Both the position numbers and the translations under genes were made by a program. A stretch of DNA of 64,000 nucleotides from Mesonia maritima (GTDB taxonomy: Bacteria; Bacteroidota; Bacteroidia; Flavobacteriales; Flavobacteriaceae), in NCBI RefSeq assembly GCF_042433895.1, contig NZ_JBHLUA010000012.1, positions 1,035,702 to 1,099,701 on the forward strand, read 5' to 3'. The notes beneath the pieces were generated by a model, which searched no databases, was not told the DNA's origin, and saw only the letters and a program-made list of their open reading frames with translations. Below, piece by piece: positions 17,955-26,018 of the stretch. Each line of letters opens with the position of its first letter. Positions within the stretch are counted from its first letter, which is position 1.

Positions 17955-19835
17955 ATGAGAAATCACCTCATCTATTTCTCTTTTGTTTTTTTTATAAGCA
18001 ATTGCATTTACGCTCATAATTTTCAACAATTACCATCTTTAAACGATCAAGCTGAAAAAATTTATAAGCAAAACCCACAAAAAGCTTTAGAAATTTTAGA
18101 AAAAGCGCTTCAAGAGTATAAGCAAGAAAATTTAAACGCTTCTTATAATTTAATGGGTTTGGTTTACCGTGATATTGGGAAATTAGAGGAAGCTATAAAA
18201 TATTCGACGTTGGTTATTGAAAACAGCAAAAAAGATAGTTTAAAAGCTTCAGCATATAATAATTTAGGAGCTTGTTTGCGCCAGAAAGGCGCGTATGAAA
18301 ATGCTATTCAAAACTATTTAAAAGCGCTTCATATTTATGAAAATAATAACCAACAAAAGGAAATTGCGGTAGTAAATAATAATATTGGTCTAGTATATAG
18401 TTACTTAGGTTTACCAGAAAAAGCCTTAGAATTTCACGTCGCAGCTCAACAAAAATTTGAAGAAATTGAGTATGAAAAAGGCGTTTCAGAAGCTTTAAAT
18501 AATATTGCAATTGTTTACGCGAATAAAGGTGATTTAGATAAAGCATTAATCAATTTTAAAAAATCGCTGAAAATAGAAGAAAAAAGAAACGATGTTAAAG
18601 GAAAAGCAGAGTCACTTAATAATGTTGGTGGCGTATATTATTATCAAGGAGAAGTAGATTCAGCTTTAGTCTATTTTCAGAAATCTATTCAGTTAGAAAA
18701 ATCAATTAAAAATTTTGCGGGTTTAGCATCGAGCTATAATAATATGGCAACTGTTTTAATGGAAAATAATCGACTGCAAAAATCTAAAATATATCTTGAC
18801 AGCGCCTTTAATTATGCTACTAAATATAAAATGATTACCGATAAAGAAAACGCTTTATTCAATTATTCTCAGTTTTATGAATTGAGTAATGAAAACAAAA
18901 ACGCCTTATTGTATTTTAAGAAATATGCAGATTTAAAAGACAGCACTAAAAATATAGCAACCAATAATAAGGTTTCACAACTAGAAATTGAATACGAAAC
19001 CAAGAAAAAAGAAAATCAAATACTTCAGCAAAAAGCAAAACTAGCAGAAAAAGAATTAGAAGTTAGAAAAAAGAATATGTATCTCTATGGCAGTTTGGGA
19101 CTTGCGCTAATTTTAGGTCTGTTAGGTTACCTTTTTTACAACCAACAAAGATTAAAGAATCTTCAATTTAAGAAAGAAAGTCAATTAAAAATTGCTTTGG
19201 CAAAAATACAAACGCAAAATGAACTCCAAGAACAGCGTTTAAGAATTTCTCGGGACTTGCACGATAATATTGGCGCCCAACTCACTTTTATTATTTCAAG
19301 TTTAGATAATCTAAAATTTGCCTTTCCCGCTATGGAAAACAAGATTTTAAAAAAACTTACTTCCATTAGTGATTTCACGGGGAAAACCATTTATGAACTA
19401 AGAGATACAATTTGGGCGATGAATAAAGAAAAAATAAGCTTTGAAGATCTACAAATTCGAATTACCAACTTTATAGAAAAAGCAAAATCAGCTTTTCGAG
19501 GAACAAATTTCGAATTCAATATTTCTTCAGAAATAAATATCGAACACACTTTTACATCGGTGGTAGGAATGAATATCTATAGAATTATTCAAGAATCGGT
19601 TAATAACGCCTTAAAATACGCTGAAGCAAAAAAAATTACCGTAACTATTGAAAAACAAAAAAATGAATTTTTAATCAGTATCGAAGATAACGGAAAAGGA
19701 TTTCACGTCGAAAATATAGAAATGGGCAACGGGCTTCAAAATATTCAGAAAAGAGCAAAACAAGCAAAAGGCGAAGTCAAAATTATGTCAACCCCAGAAA
19801 GAGGAACAAAAATTACATTAAAAATCGCTTCCTAA
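17955..19835 (+). CDS. TPR-containing sensor histidine kinase (HisKA_3 type)
   Basis: The 626-residue product has a signal peptide (about 1-20), a periplasmic array of TPR repeats (about 30-330; for example AYNNLGACLRQKGAYENAIQ and SLNNVGGVYYYQGEVDSALV), a coiled coil and one transmembrane segment (about 375-394). The HisKA_3 dimerisation domain contains RDLHDNIGAQL with phospho-acceptor H436. A HATPase_c domain follows, with NNALKYA (N box), EDNGKGF and GNGLQNIQKRA. The upstream TTG at 17910 is in frame, but only ATG 17955 gives a proper signal peptide. The response-regulator gene follows 12 bases later, so the pair forms a two-component system. The ligand sensed by the TPR region is unknown. 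Confidence 0.9.
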   Translation: MRNHLIYFSFVFFISNCIYAHNFQQLPSLNDQAEKIYKQNPQKALEILEKALQEYKQENLNASYNLMGLVYRDIGKLEEAIKYSTLVIENSKKDSLKASAYNNLGACLRQKGAYENAIQNYLKALHIYENNNQQKEIAVVNNNIGLVYSYLGLPEKALEFHVAAQQKFEEIEYEKGVSEALNNIAIVYANKGDLDKALINFKKSLKIEEKRNDVKGKAESLNNVGGVYYYQGEVDSALVYFQKSIQLEKSIKNFAGLASSYNNMATVLMENNRLQKSKIYLDSAFNYATKYKMITDKENALFNYSQFYELSNENKNALLYFKKYADLKDSTKNIATNNKVSQLEIEYETKKKENQILQQKAKLAEKELEVRKKNMYLYGSLGLALILGLLGYLFYNQQRLKNLQFKKESQLKIALAKIQTQNELQEQRLRISRDLHDNIGAQLTFIISSLDNLKFAFPAMENKILKKLTSISDFTGKTIYELRDTIWAMNKEKISFEDLQIRITNFIEKAKSAFRGTNFEFNISSEINIEHTFTSVVGMNIYRIIQESVNNALKYAEAKKITVTIEKQKNEFLISIEDNGKGFHVENIEMGNGLQNIQKRAKQAKGEVKIMSTPERGTKITLKIAS

Positions 19836-19847
19836 AAAAACAAAAAG

Positions 19848-20498
19848 ATGAGGATAAAGATAGCTATAGTCGACGATAACACTTTCTTAATTAATACAAT
19901 TAAAGAAAAATTATCTTTTTTTGAAGACATCAGTTTTAAATTCTCAGCCCTTAATGGAAGCGATTTGCTCACAAAATTAGAAAACAACTTTCACCTCGAT
20001 ATTATTTTAATGGATATAGAAATGCCCGTTTTAAATGGAATAGAAAGCACACAAATCATAAAGCAAAAATATCCACATATAAAAATAATAATGCTAACCG
20101 CGTTCGATAACGATGAGCATATTTTTAACGCAATTCAAGCAGGAGCAGACGGTTATCTTCTTAAAGAAATTCGACCAGAAGAATTGCATCAAGGCATTGT
20201 AGAAACGATGAACGGCGGTGCAGCAATGAATCCCTCGATCGCTCTAAAAACTCTAAAATTATTGCGCAATCCAACACATATTCAAAATAAAAAAGATCAA
20301 GAAGAAATCTCCCTTTCAAAACGAGAAATAGAAGTCCTGGAAAACTTAAGCAAAGGCCACAGTTACACCGTCATTGCAGACTATTTAATGTTATCGCCCA
20401 GCACCATTCGAAAACATATCGAAAATATTTATAAAAAACTACAAGTTCACAGCAAAATAGAAGCCGTTCAAAAAGCAAAAAAACACAATATTATATAA
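19848..20498 (+). CDS. LuxR/NarL-type response regulator
   Basis: The 216-residue product has an N-terminal receiver domain (VDD at 8-10, phospho-acceptor D56 in LMDIEMP, conserved T/K region MLTAFDND and LLKEIRPEEL). A C-terminal LuxR-type helix-turn-helix starts at LSKREIEVLENLSKG (about 150) and contains SPSTIRKHIENIYKKL. It is the cognate partner of the upstream TPR-HisKA_3 kinase. Targets are unknown; the two exported-protein genes upstream that share a 14-mer in their leaders are candidates. A dispersed repeat element begins three bases after the stop. Confidence 0.93.
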   Translation: MRIKIAIVDDNTFLINTIKEKLSFFEDISFKFSALNGSDLLTKLENNFHLDIILMDIEMPVLNGIESTQIIKQKYPHIKIIMLTAFDNDEHIFNAIQAGADGYLLKEIRPEELHQGIVETMNGGAAMNPSIALKTLKLLRNPTHIQNKKDQEEISLSKREIEVLENLSKGHSYTVIADYLMLSPSTIRKHIENIYKKLQVHSKIEAVQKAKKHNII

Positions 20499-20500
20499 AA

Positions 20501-20600
20501 GTTGGGCGTTCCCAAAGGTCGGGCTATCCGCTACAATTCCTCGTTTATTTTCGCTATCGCTACAAAAACCTGCGGGATTTTCACTACTATCCCTAACGCA
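20501..20600 (+). repeat. Dispersed ~100-bp element, copy A
   Basis: It begins gttgggcgttcccaaaggtc then gggct, and ends ccctaacgca, with a variable hairpin-prone middle. Related copies lie at 28505-28609, 41390-41486 and, inverted, at 58789-58875. All four are extragenic. Here it fills most of the gap between the response-regulator gene and the DUF4230 gene. Confidence 0.7.
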
Positions 20601-20635
20601 AAAAAATGTAATTTAGTCAAAAATAAAAAAGCTCC

Positions 20636-21250
20636 ATGAAAAAGTTTTTCCTCGGTGTAATTATCGCGATTTTAGTGGCGATTGGTTACAATTATTTCAA
20701 CAATCGGTTAGCGGAAAGAGAATCGTTAGAAGCAAGTTCATCACTTATTGAAAAAGAAATTCGAAAAGTAAGCAAACTCATTGTTTCAGAAGGAAGCTAC
20801 GCGCAAATCTATAATTATAAAAACACCGAAAGTTTTTTGTTCGATGTATTATCAGCACGCAAAAAAGCATTAATTGTCGTAAATGCAGAAGCAACCGTAA
20901 GTTACGATTTGTCGAACATGCAATATGAAATTGACGAAGAAAATAAAACGGTGCAAATTATTTCAATTCCAGAACCGGAGTTAAAAATCACCCCCGATTT
21001 TGAATTTTACGATGTAACCCAAGATTATTTAAATCAGTTTAAAGCCGAAGATTATAATTCAATAAAACAAAAAATCAATAAAAACCTTCGTGCTAAAATC
21101 GAAAAATCTACTTTGATGAAAAATGCAGAAAACCGATTAATTTCTGAACTGCAAAAACTATTTATTTTAACCAATTCGCAAGGCTGGACGTTGCTTTATA
21201 AACAAGAAAAACTCCAACAATCAGAAGATTTTCAACGCGTAAAACTTTAG
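20636..21250 (+). CDS. DUF4230 domain-containing protein
   Basis: The 204-residue product has one N-terminal membrane anchor (about 3-19, KFFLGVIIAILVAIGYN) and a DUF4230 domain. The domain shows the expected LSARKKALIVVNAEATVSYDL segment, the NKTVQIISIPEPELKITPDF strand pair and the C-terminal SQGWTLLYK. The family is common in Bacteroidota and Firmicutes and has no known biochemical role. It is predicted to face the periplasm. It is separated from the two-component system by the dispersed element and from tetR by 129 bases, so it is probably a single-gene unit. Confidence 0.85.
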   Translation: MKKFFLGVIIAILVAIGYNYFNNRLAERESLEASSSLIEKEIRKVSKLIVSEGSYAQIYNYKNTESFLFDVLSARKKALIVVNAEATVSYDLSNMQYEIDEENKTVQIISIPEPELKITPDFEFYDVTQDYLNQFKAEDYNSIKQKINKNLRAKIEKSTLMKNAENRLISELQKLFILTNSQGWTLLYKQEKLQQSEDFQRVKL

Positions 21251-21379
21251 ATAAAGTACTTCGGAAGAAGCTTAAGAACATTTTTTTAAAAAAAAATCAA
21301 TTTCGTGACAAGCTTTCTGAACATTATACACGTTAGCGGTGCTAATAAAGCTAGGTAAAAAATATTATCTTGCCGTTCT

Positions 21380-21952
21380 ATGATCTCAGAACGGAAAAAA
21401 GAAATTATTACCATTGCTGCAAAACTCTTCAAAGAAAAAGGCTATAATGCTGTTTCTATGCGAGATTTGGCACAAGAATTAGGAATAAAAGCAGCGAGTT
21501 TGTACAACCATATTTCTTCTAAACAAGAAATTTTAGCAATTATTATTTTAGAAGTTGCCGAAAGTTTTACGCAGCATATGCAAAAAACTTTCCCGAAAAA
21601 TATAAGCGTTCGACAAAAACTGGAAGAAATAATCCATATGCATATTGAAATTACTATTCAGAAAACCAATTATTTAGCCTGTCTTAATAATGATTGGATG
21701 CATTTAGATGAAAAAAACCTCGCTTATTATATAGAAATGAGAAATGGCTACGAAAAACAGTTACGTAAAATAATTTCAGAAGGTATCGAAAATGGAGAGT
21801 TAGAAAAACGCGATGAAGAAATAATTCTATTTTCATTGCTTTCTACCTTGCGCACTTTATATTTATGGTATTCTAAAAAACCAAGCCTTAAAATTGAGCT
21901 TCTAAAGCGAGATCTTACAAATACCTTGCTTTCTGGCGTGATAAAAGCATAA
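21380..21952 (+). CDS. TetR family regulator, probable paa repressor
   Basis: The 190-residue product has a TetR_N helix-turn-helix at the N-terminus (RKKEIITIAAKLFKEKGYNA; recognition region AASLYNHISSKQEILAII) and a helical ligand-binding C-terminus (about 80-190). It lies directly upstream of paaE, and the paaE promoter is covered by a TetR-type inverted repeat. By analogy with TetR-type PaaR of Thermus, whose operator CNAACGNNCGTTNG differs from this site at only one position, it probably represses the phenylacetate genes and is released by phenylacetyl-CoA. The ligand is inferred, not shown by the sequence. Its own promoter is less clear (TTATCTTG at 21364-21371 is close to a -7). Confidence 0.85.
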   Translation: MISERKKEIITIAAKLFKEKGYNAVSMRDLAQELGIKAASLYNHISSKQEILAIIILEVAESFTQHMQKTFPKNISVRQKLEEIIHMHIEITIQKTNYLACLNNDWMHLDEKNLAYYIEMRNGYEKQLRKIISEGIENGELEKRDEEIILFSLLSTLRTLYLWYSKKPSLKIELLKRDLTNTLLSGVIKA

Positions 21953-21967
21953 TTTTAACAATGTGAA

Positions 21968-21999
21968 TTTGTAATTAAGACTAACAATCGTTAGTTTTG
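21968..21999 (+). promoter_or_regulatory. paaE promoter with overlapping TetR-type operator
   Basis: TTTG (21968-21971) and TAGTTTTG (21992-21999) form a -33/-7 pair with 20-base spacing. The perfect inverted repeat ACTAAC-AATC-GTTAGT (21980-21995) fills the spacer and the first half of the -7. A bound TetR dimer would block RNA polymerase. The predicted leader is about 15 bases. Confidence 0.75.
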
Positions 22000-22020
22000 T
22001 TAGGTAACCGAATTAAGAGA

Positions 22021-23094
22021 ATGGCAAAATTTTACGAAATAGAAGTAAAAGACGTTTATAAAGAAACAAAAGATTGTACCGTAGTTTCTTTTAACGTTCC
22101 CGAAAATCTAAAAAAAGATTTCACCTTTCATCAAGGACAGCATTTAACGTTGAAAAAAGATATTGAAGGCGAAGATGTGCGGCGCTCGTATTCGTTATGT
22201 TCAAGTCCTGTAGATAATGAGTGGCGTGTGGCAGTAAAACAAATTCCAACCGGTAAATTTTCAACCTATGTAAATAATGAGTTGAAAACTGGCGATAAAT
22301 TGGAAGTAATGAAGCCAAGCGGAGAGTTTGGCGTTCAAGTAAATGCTGAAAGCGAAAAAAACTATGTTGTTTTTGCCGCGGGAAGTGGAATTACGCCTAT
22401 TCTTTCCATGATAAAAACGCATTTAGCCTTAGAGCCCAAAAGTACCTTTAAGCTGTTTTATTTGAATAAAAATGCGAAATCTATTATCTTTAAGGAGGAA
22501 TTAGAGCAGCTTAGAAATAAATATTTCGGAAGGTTTGAAATTTATTATTTTCTAACTCGAGAGCAACGTGATATTCCGCTGTTTAATGGAAGATTTGATG
22601 TTGAAAAAATTCAGCAATTAACCCGTTCGCTTATTGATGTAGAAGATACCGACGAATGTTTTATTTGCGGTCCCGAACAAATGATTTTTATGATTCGTGA
22701 CGAACTGCAAAAAGCTGGTTTAGCAAAAGATCATATTCATTATGAATTATTTGTAACCGGCCTTTCTGATGAAGATAAAAAACGCGCGGCAAAAGCGCTC
22801 GAACATAAGTTTGAAGGAACAAAAGTAACCGTGCTTGATGGTGGAAAAGAATTCCATTTTGGAATGACCGATGAATATGATAATATTCTCGATGCCGCCT
22901 TAGGAGCCGGAGCAGATTTGCCTTTCGCTTGTAAAGGTGGGGTTTGCAGTACGTGTAAATGTAAGTTGGTAGAAGGTTCAGTAGAAATGAAAACTAATTA
23001 CGCCTTAGAAGATGATGAAGTCGCGGCTAATTTCGTGTTGAGCTGCCAATCGGTGCCAACTTCAGAAAAAGTAGTCGTAGATTTCGATGTATAA
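22021..23094 (+). CDS. paaE: Phenylacetyl-CoA epoxidase reductase subunit PaaE
   Basis: PaaE passes electrons from NADPH to the PaaABCD di-iron oxygenase, which epoxidises phenylacetyl-CoA. The 357-residue product has an FAD-binding domain with RRSYSLCSSP (54-63), a nucleotide-binding domain with AGSGITPILSM and FICGPEQMI, and a C-terminal plant-type [2Fe-2S] ferredoxin domain with cysteines 304, 309, 312 and 342. The start is ATG 22021; an in-frame TTG at 21997 overlaps the -7 element and cannot be used. It is the first gene after the operator and is followed by paaA after 79 bases. Confidence 0.95.
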   Translation: MAKFYEIEVKDVYKETKDCTVVSFNVPENLKKDFTFHQGQHLTLKKDIEGEDVRRSYSLCSSPVDNEWRVAVKQIPTGKFSTYVNNELKTGDKLEVMKPSGEFGVQVNAESEKNYVVFAAGSGITPILSMIKTHLALEPKSTFKLFYLNKNAKSIIFKEELEQLRNKYFGRFEIYYFLTREQRDIPLFNGRFDVEKIQQLTRSLIDVEDTDECFICGPEQMIFMIRDELQKAGLAKDHIHYELFVTGLSDEDKKRAAKALEHKFEGTKVTVLDGGKEFHFGMTDEYDNILDAALGAGADLPFACKGGVCSTCKCKLVEGSVEMKTNYALEDDEVAANFVLSCQSVPTSEKVVVDFDV

Positions 23095-23117
23095 TCCGTT
23101 CAAAGTTGCAAGCTCAA

Positions 23118-23140
23118 GTTTAAAGTGAAAAGCTTTAAAC
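23118..23140. repeat. Short inverted repeat between paaE and paaA
   Basis: Perfect 8-base arms gtttaaag and ctttaaac are separated by seven bases. The surrounding AT-rich text (cagcttaacgctttaaac) resembles, in reverse complement, sequence near 58668-58695 upstream of mutS. Confidence 0.4.
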
Positions 23141-23173
23141 ATTCAGCTTAACGCTTTAAACATAAACTAAAAG

Positions 23174-24133
23174 ATGATGAGTGAGAAAGAAGTAAAAAAT
23201 TTAGAAGAGATTTTCGATGCAAAAATTGCTCGAGATGAAAAAATAGAACCCAAAGATTGGATGCCAGAAAAATACCGAAAAACACATATTCGGCAAATGT
23301 CTCAACACGCGCATTCAGAAATTGTAGGAATGTTACCCGAAGGAAACTGGATAACCCGAGCGCCTTCGCTAAGAAGAAAAGTGGCATTGTTAGCAAAAGT
23401 GCAAGATGAAGCCGGTCACGGTTTGTATCTATATAGCGCTACAGAAACTTTAGGGGTATCGAGAGATGAACTATTTGAGCAATTGCATTCAGGGAAAGCA
23501 AAATATTCTAGTATTTTCAACTATCCCACAATTACGTGGGCAGATATTGGCGCGATTGGTTGGTTAGTAGATGGAGCAGCAATTATCAATCAAGTTCCGT
23601 TGTGTAATACTTCATTCGGGCCTTATGCAAGAGCAATGGTAAGAGTTTGTAAAGAAGAAAGTTTTCACCAACGTCAAGGATACGAAATAATGTTAACCCT
23701 TTGTCGCGGAACCGAAGAACAGAAACAAATGGCGCAAGATGCCTTAAATCGCTGGTGGTGGCCTTCTTTAATGATGTTTGGGCCAACAGATGATGAATCT
23801 ACGCATACCGAACAATCTATGAAATGGAAGCTGAAACGAAAAACAAACGATGAATTACGTCAGCAGTTTATTGACCAAACTGTTCCACAAGCGGATATTT
23901 TAGGAATTAAAGTTCCTGATGAAGATTTAAAATGGAATGAAGAACGCGGTCATTATGATTTCGGAAAAATAAATTGGGACGAATTTTGGCAAGTGGTTAA
24001 AGGTCACGGTCCGTGTAATAAAGAACGTTTGCAAACTAGAGTGAATGCTTGGGAAAACGGACAATGGGTGAGAGATGCAGCAATGGCTCACGCAGAAAAG
24101 CAAGCCGAGAAAAAAGTGAAACAAGCAGTTTAA
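23174..24133 (+). CDS. paaA: Phenylacetyl-CoA epoxidase catalytic subunit PaaA
   Basis: PaaA is the di-iron catalytic subunit that forms the 1,2-epoxide of phenylacetyl-CoA. The 319-residue product shows the ferritin-like helices with conserved carboxylate/histidine segments KVQDEAGHGLYLYSATETLG (about 75-94) and CKEESFHQRQGYEIM (about 159-173), and the family start PKDWMPEKYRKTHIRQMSQH. The length is typical. Two consecutive ATG codons (23174, 23177) are possible starts. It is followed by a 164-base gap with a long inverted repeat before paaB, unusual for this normally tight operon. Confidence 0.96.
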   Translation: MMSEKEVKNLEEIFDAKIARDEKIEPKDWMPEKYRKTHIRQMSQHAHSEIVGMLPEGNWITRAPSLRRKVALLAKVQDEAGHGLYLYSATETLGVSRDELFEQLHSGKAKYSSIFNYPTITWADIGAIGWLVDGAAIINQVPLCNTSFGPYARAMVRVCKEESFHQRQGYEIMLTLCRGTEEQKQMAQDALNRWWWPSLMMFGPTDDESTHTEQSMKWKLKRKTNDELRQQFIDQTVPQADILGIKVPDEDLKWNEERGHYDFGKINWDEFWQVVKGHGPCNKERLQTRVNAWENGQWVRDAAMAHAEKQAEKKVKQAV

Positions 24134-24139
24134 GTACTG

Positions 24140-24275
24140 AGAATTGAGTAATGAGTAAAAATTTAAATTTTCTAATTAATAGAATATAGCTTAAGAGATT
24201 AGATTAAAAGATGTGCAGTTTAAGTTCGCTCAACTATTAAAGTAGAAGTACCTAAAAAACGAATTACTCAATTCT
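24140..24275. repeat. Long inverted repeat between paaA and paaB
   Basis: The 13-base arms agaattgagtaat (24140-24152) and attactcaattct (24263-24275) are perfect complements separated by 110 AT-rich bases. The right outer flank (gctaaatact) resembles the left outer flank (agtact). No coding frame lies between them. Confidence 0.65.
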
Positions 24276-24297
24276 AATTGCTAAATACTAAAAATAT

Positions 24298-24600
24298 ATG
24301 TCAGATAATAAAAAAAGTAAAAAGGAATGGCCACTTTTTGAAGTGTTTGTTCGAAGCAAAAACGGTTTAGAACATCGTCATTTTGGAAGTTTACATGCCG
24401 CCGATGCAGAAATGGCTTTAGAAAACGCGCGTGATGTTTATACCCGAAGAAATGAAGGCGTTAGCATTTGGGTTGTAGAAGCAAAAAATATTACCGCTTC
24501 TAATCCTGATGAAAACGGAGAGATGTTTGAGCCTGCTTCCGATAAAGTTTACCGTCACCCAACATTTTACGATTTGCCCGATGAGGTGAAACATATGTAA
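24298..24600 (+). CDS. paaB: Phenylacetyl-CoA epoxidase subunit PaaB
   Basis: PaaB is the small bridging subunit of the epoxidase complex, required for activity but not catalytic. The 100-residue product contains the family pattern WPLFEVFVRSKNGLEHRHFG (about 11-30), ADAEMALENARDVYTRR and EGVSIWVV. The length matches the family (about 95-105). It lies between paaA and paaC as in other paa operons, but the gap to paaA is expanded by the inverted repeat. Confidence 0.95.
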   Translation: MSDNKKSKKEWPLFEVFVRSKNGLEHRHFGSLHAADAEMALENARDVYTRRNEGVSIWVVEAKNITASNPDENGEMFEPASDKVYRHPTFYDLPDEVKHM

Positions 24601-24674
24601 TTTTCGCATAAGCGTGAATCTCTGAAAATTTTTCAGTTTAAAAAATTGAAGGTTTTCAACTTAAATAAAATTTA

Positions 24675-25430
24675 ATGAATAAAGAATTTTTAATAAAATA
24701 TATCTACGGTATTGCCGATAACGCGTTAATTCTCGGTCAACGTTTAGGCGAATTAACCGGTCACGGCCCTACTTTAGAAGTCGATATTGCTTTAACTAAT
24801 ACTTCCTTAGATTTATTTGGGCAAGTGCGAAGTTACTTTCAATATGCTGCTCAACTTTCTGATGAAGAAATTACTGAAGACGATATTGCTTTTTTACGTA
24901 CAGAACGTGAATATTTAAACGTCTTGTTGGTAGAGCAACCTAATCGTGATTTTGCATTCGTAATTGGTAAACAGTTTTTGTTCGATCACTTTCATTTTTT
25001 ATTATTAACTGAATTACAAAAAAGTCACGATCAAACCTTGGTGGCAATTGCAAAAAAGAGCTTGAAAGAAGTAAGTTATCACAAACGTTTTTCTTCAGAT
25101 TGGATTAAACGTTTAGGCGATGGAACCGAAGAAAGCAAACAAAAAATGCAAACCGCTATTGATGATTTATGGCGATTTACAGATGAATTGTTTCACTTGA
25201 CCGAAAACGATAAAAAAGCAATTAAAGAAGGAATTGGGGTAGATGTTTCAAAATTAAAAGAAACTTATTATAAAAATGTAGCTGAAGTTTTAGAAGAAGC
25301 TACACTTGACGTTCCTGAATTGAACTATTTTCAAGAAGGTGGAAAAAAAGGAATTCATTCAGAACATATGGGTTATTTACTTACAGATATGCAATATATG
25401 CAACGAACCTATCCCGGAATGAAATGGTAA
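24675..25430 (+). CDS. paaC: Phenylacetyl-CoA epoxidase structural subunit PaaC
   Basis: PaaC is the ferritin-like partner of PaaA that lacks a functional di-iron centre and scaffolds the oxygenase. The 251-residue product starts NKEFLIKYIYGIADNALILG and shows the conserved LGQRLGELTGHGPTLEVDIA (about 19-38), LTNTSLDLFGQ and ALKEVSYHKRF-like (KSLKEVSYHKRFSSDW) blocks. The length matches E. coli PaaC (248). It precedes paaD, with a small REP-like hairpin in the 52-base gap. Confidence 0.95.
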   Translation: MNKEFLIKYIYGIADNALILGQRLGELTGHGPTLEVDIALTNTSLDLFGQVRSYFQYAAQLSDEEITEDDIAFLRTEREYLNVLLVEQPNRDFAFVIGKQFLFDHFHFLLLTELQKSHDQTLVAIAKKSLKEVSYHKRFSSDWIKRLGDGTEESKQKMQTAIDDLWRFTDELFHLTENDKKAIKEGIGVDVSKLKETYYKNVAEVLEEATLDVPELNYFQEGGKKGIHSEHMGYLLTDMQYMQRTYPGMKW

Positions 25431-25433
25431 TCA

Positions 25434-25453
25434 ATTCCTGGGTAAACAGGAAT
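25434..25453. repeat. REP-like hairpin between paaC and paaD
   Basis: attcctg and caggaat form perfect 7-base arms around a six-base loop. The same arm sequence recurs in the next gap (25983-26002). Confidence 0.6.
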
Positions 25454-25482
25454 CTAATTACTCTTATAATTTAAAATTTTTA

Positions 25483-25983
25483 ATGGTAGAAGAAAAAGTA
25501 CATATTGAAGAAGAACTAGAACCGATCCTTAAAAAAGTTTCGGATCCGGAAATTCCTGTACTTTCTATTATTGATTTGGGTGTGGTTCGTTCGGCAAGTT
25601 TGAACGGAAATAAAGCTAAAATCGAAATCACTCCAACTTACAGCGGTTGTCCTGCAATGGATGTAATTGGCGACGATATAAAAACAGCTTTAAAAGATGC
25701 GGGTTATGAAGCCGAAGTCAACTTAATTTTAGCTCCCGCGTGGTCTTCAGATTGGATTACCGAAGAAGGTAGAAAAGCCCTGGAAGATTACGGCATCGCT
25801 CCACCAATGGATGCAACTTCAGATAAAAAAGCATTATTGGGCGAAGAGCGTATTGTAAAATGCCCACAATGTAAATCCACTAACACACATATGGTAAGTC
25901 AATTTGGTTCTACGGCCTGCAAAGCATTATTTAAATGTGACGACTGTCAGGAACCATTCGATTATTTTAAATGTTTAATATAA
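25483..25983 (+). CDS. paaD: Phenylacetate degradation protein PaaD (Fe-S maturation type)
   Basis: PaaD is needed for in vivo maturation of the PaaABCE epoxidase. The 166-residue product has an N-terminal MIP18/DUF59 domain (VSDPEIPVLSIIDLGVVR, about 19-36; YSGCPAMDVI, with the reactive-site-like Cys) and a C-terminal zinc-ribbon-like segment with cysteines 127, 130, 146, 152 and 155. The length matches E. coli PaaD (165). It is followed immediately by a hairpin overlapping the stop codon. Confidence 0.94.
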   Translation: MVEEKVHIEEELEPILKKVSDPEIPVLSIIDLGVVRSASLNGNKAKIEITPTYSGCPAMDVIGDDIKTALKDAGYEAEVNLILAPAWSSDWITEEGRKALEDYGIAPPMDATSDKKALLGEERIVKCPQCKSTNTHMVSQFGSTACKALFKCDDCQEPFDYFKCLI

Positions 25984-26002
25984 TTCCTGCGTAGGCAGGA
26001 AT
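25983..26002. repeat. REP-like hairpin between paaD and paaG
   Basis: attcctgc-gtag-gcaggaat is a perfect 8-base stem with a four-base loop, followed by a short T run. It could act as an intra-operon attenuator or as an mRNA 3' stabiliser. Confidence 0.65.
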
Positions 26003-26018
26003 CTTTTTATAAGATAAT

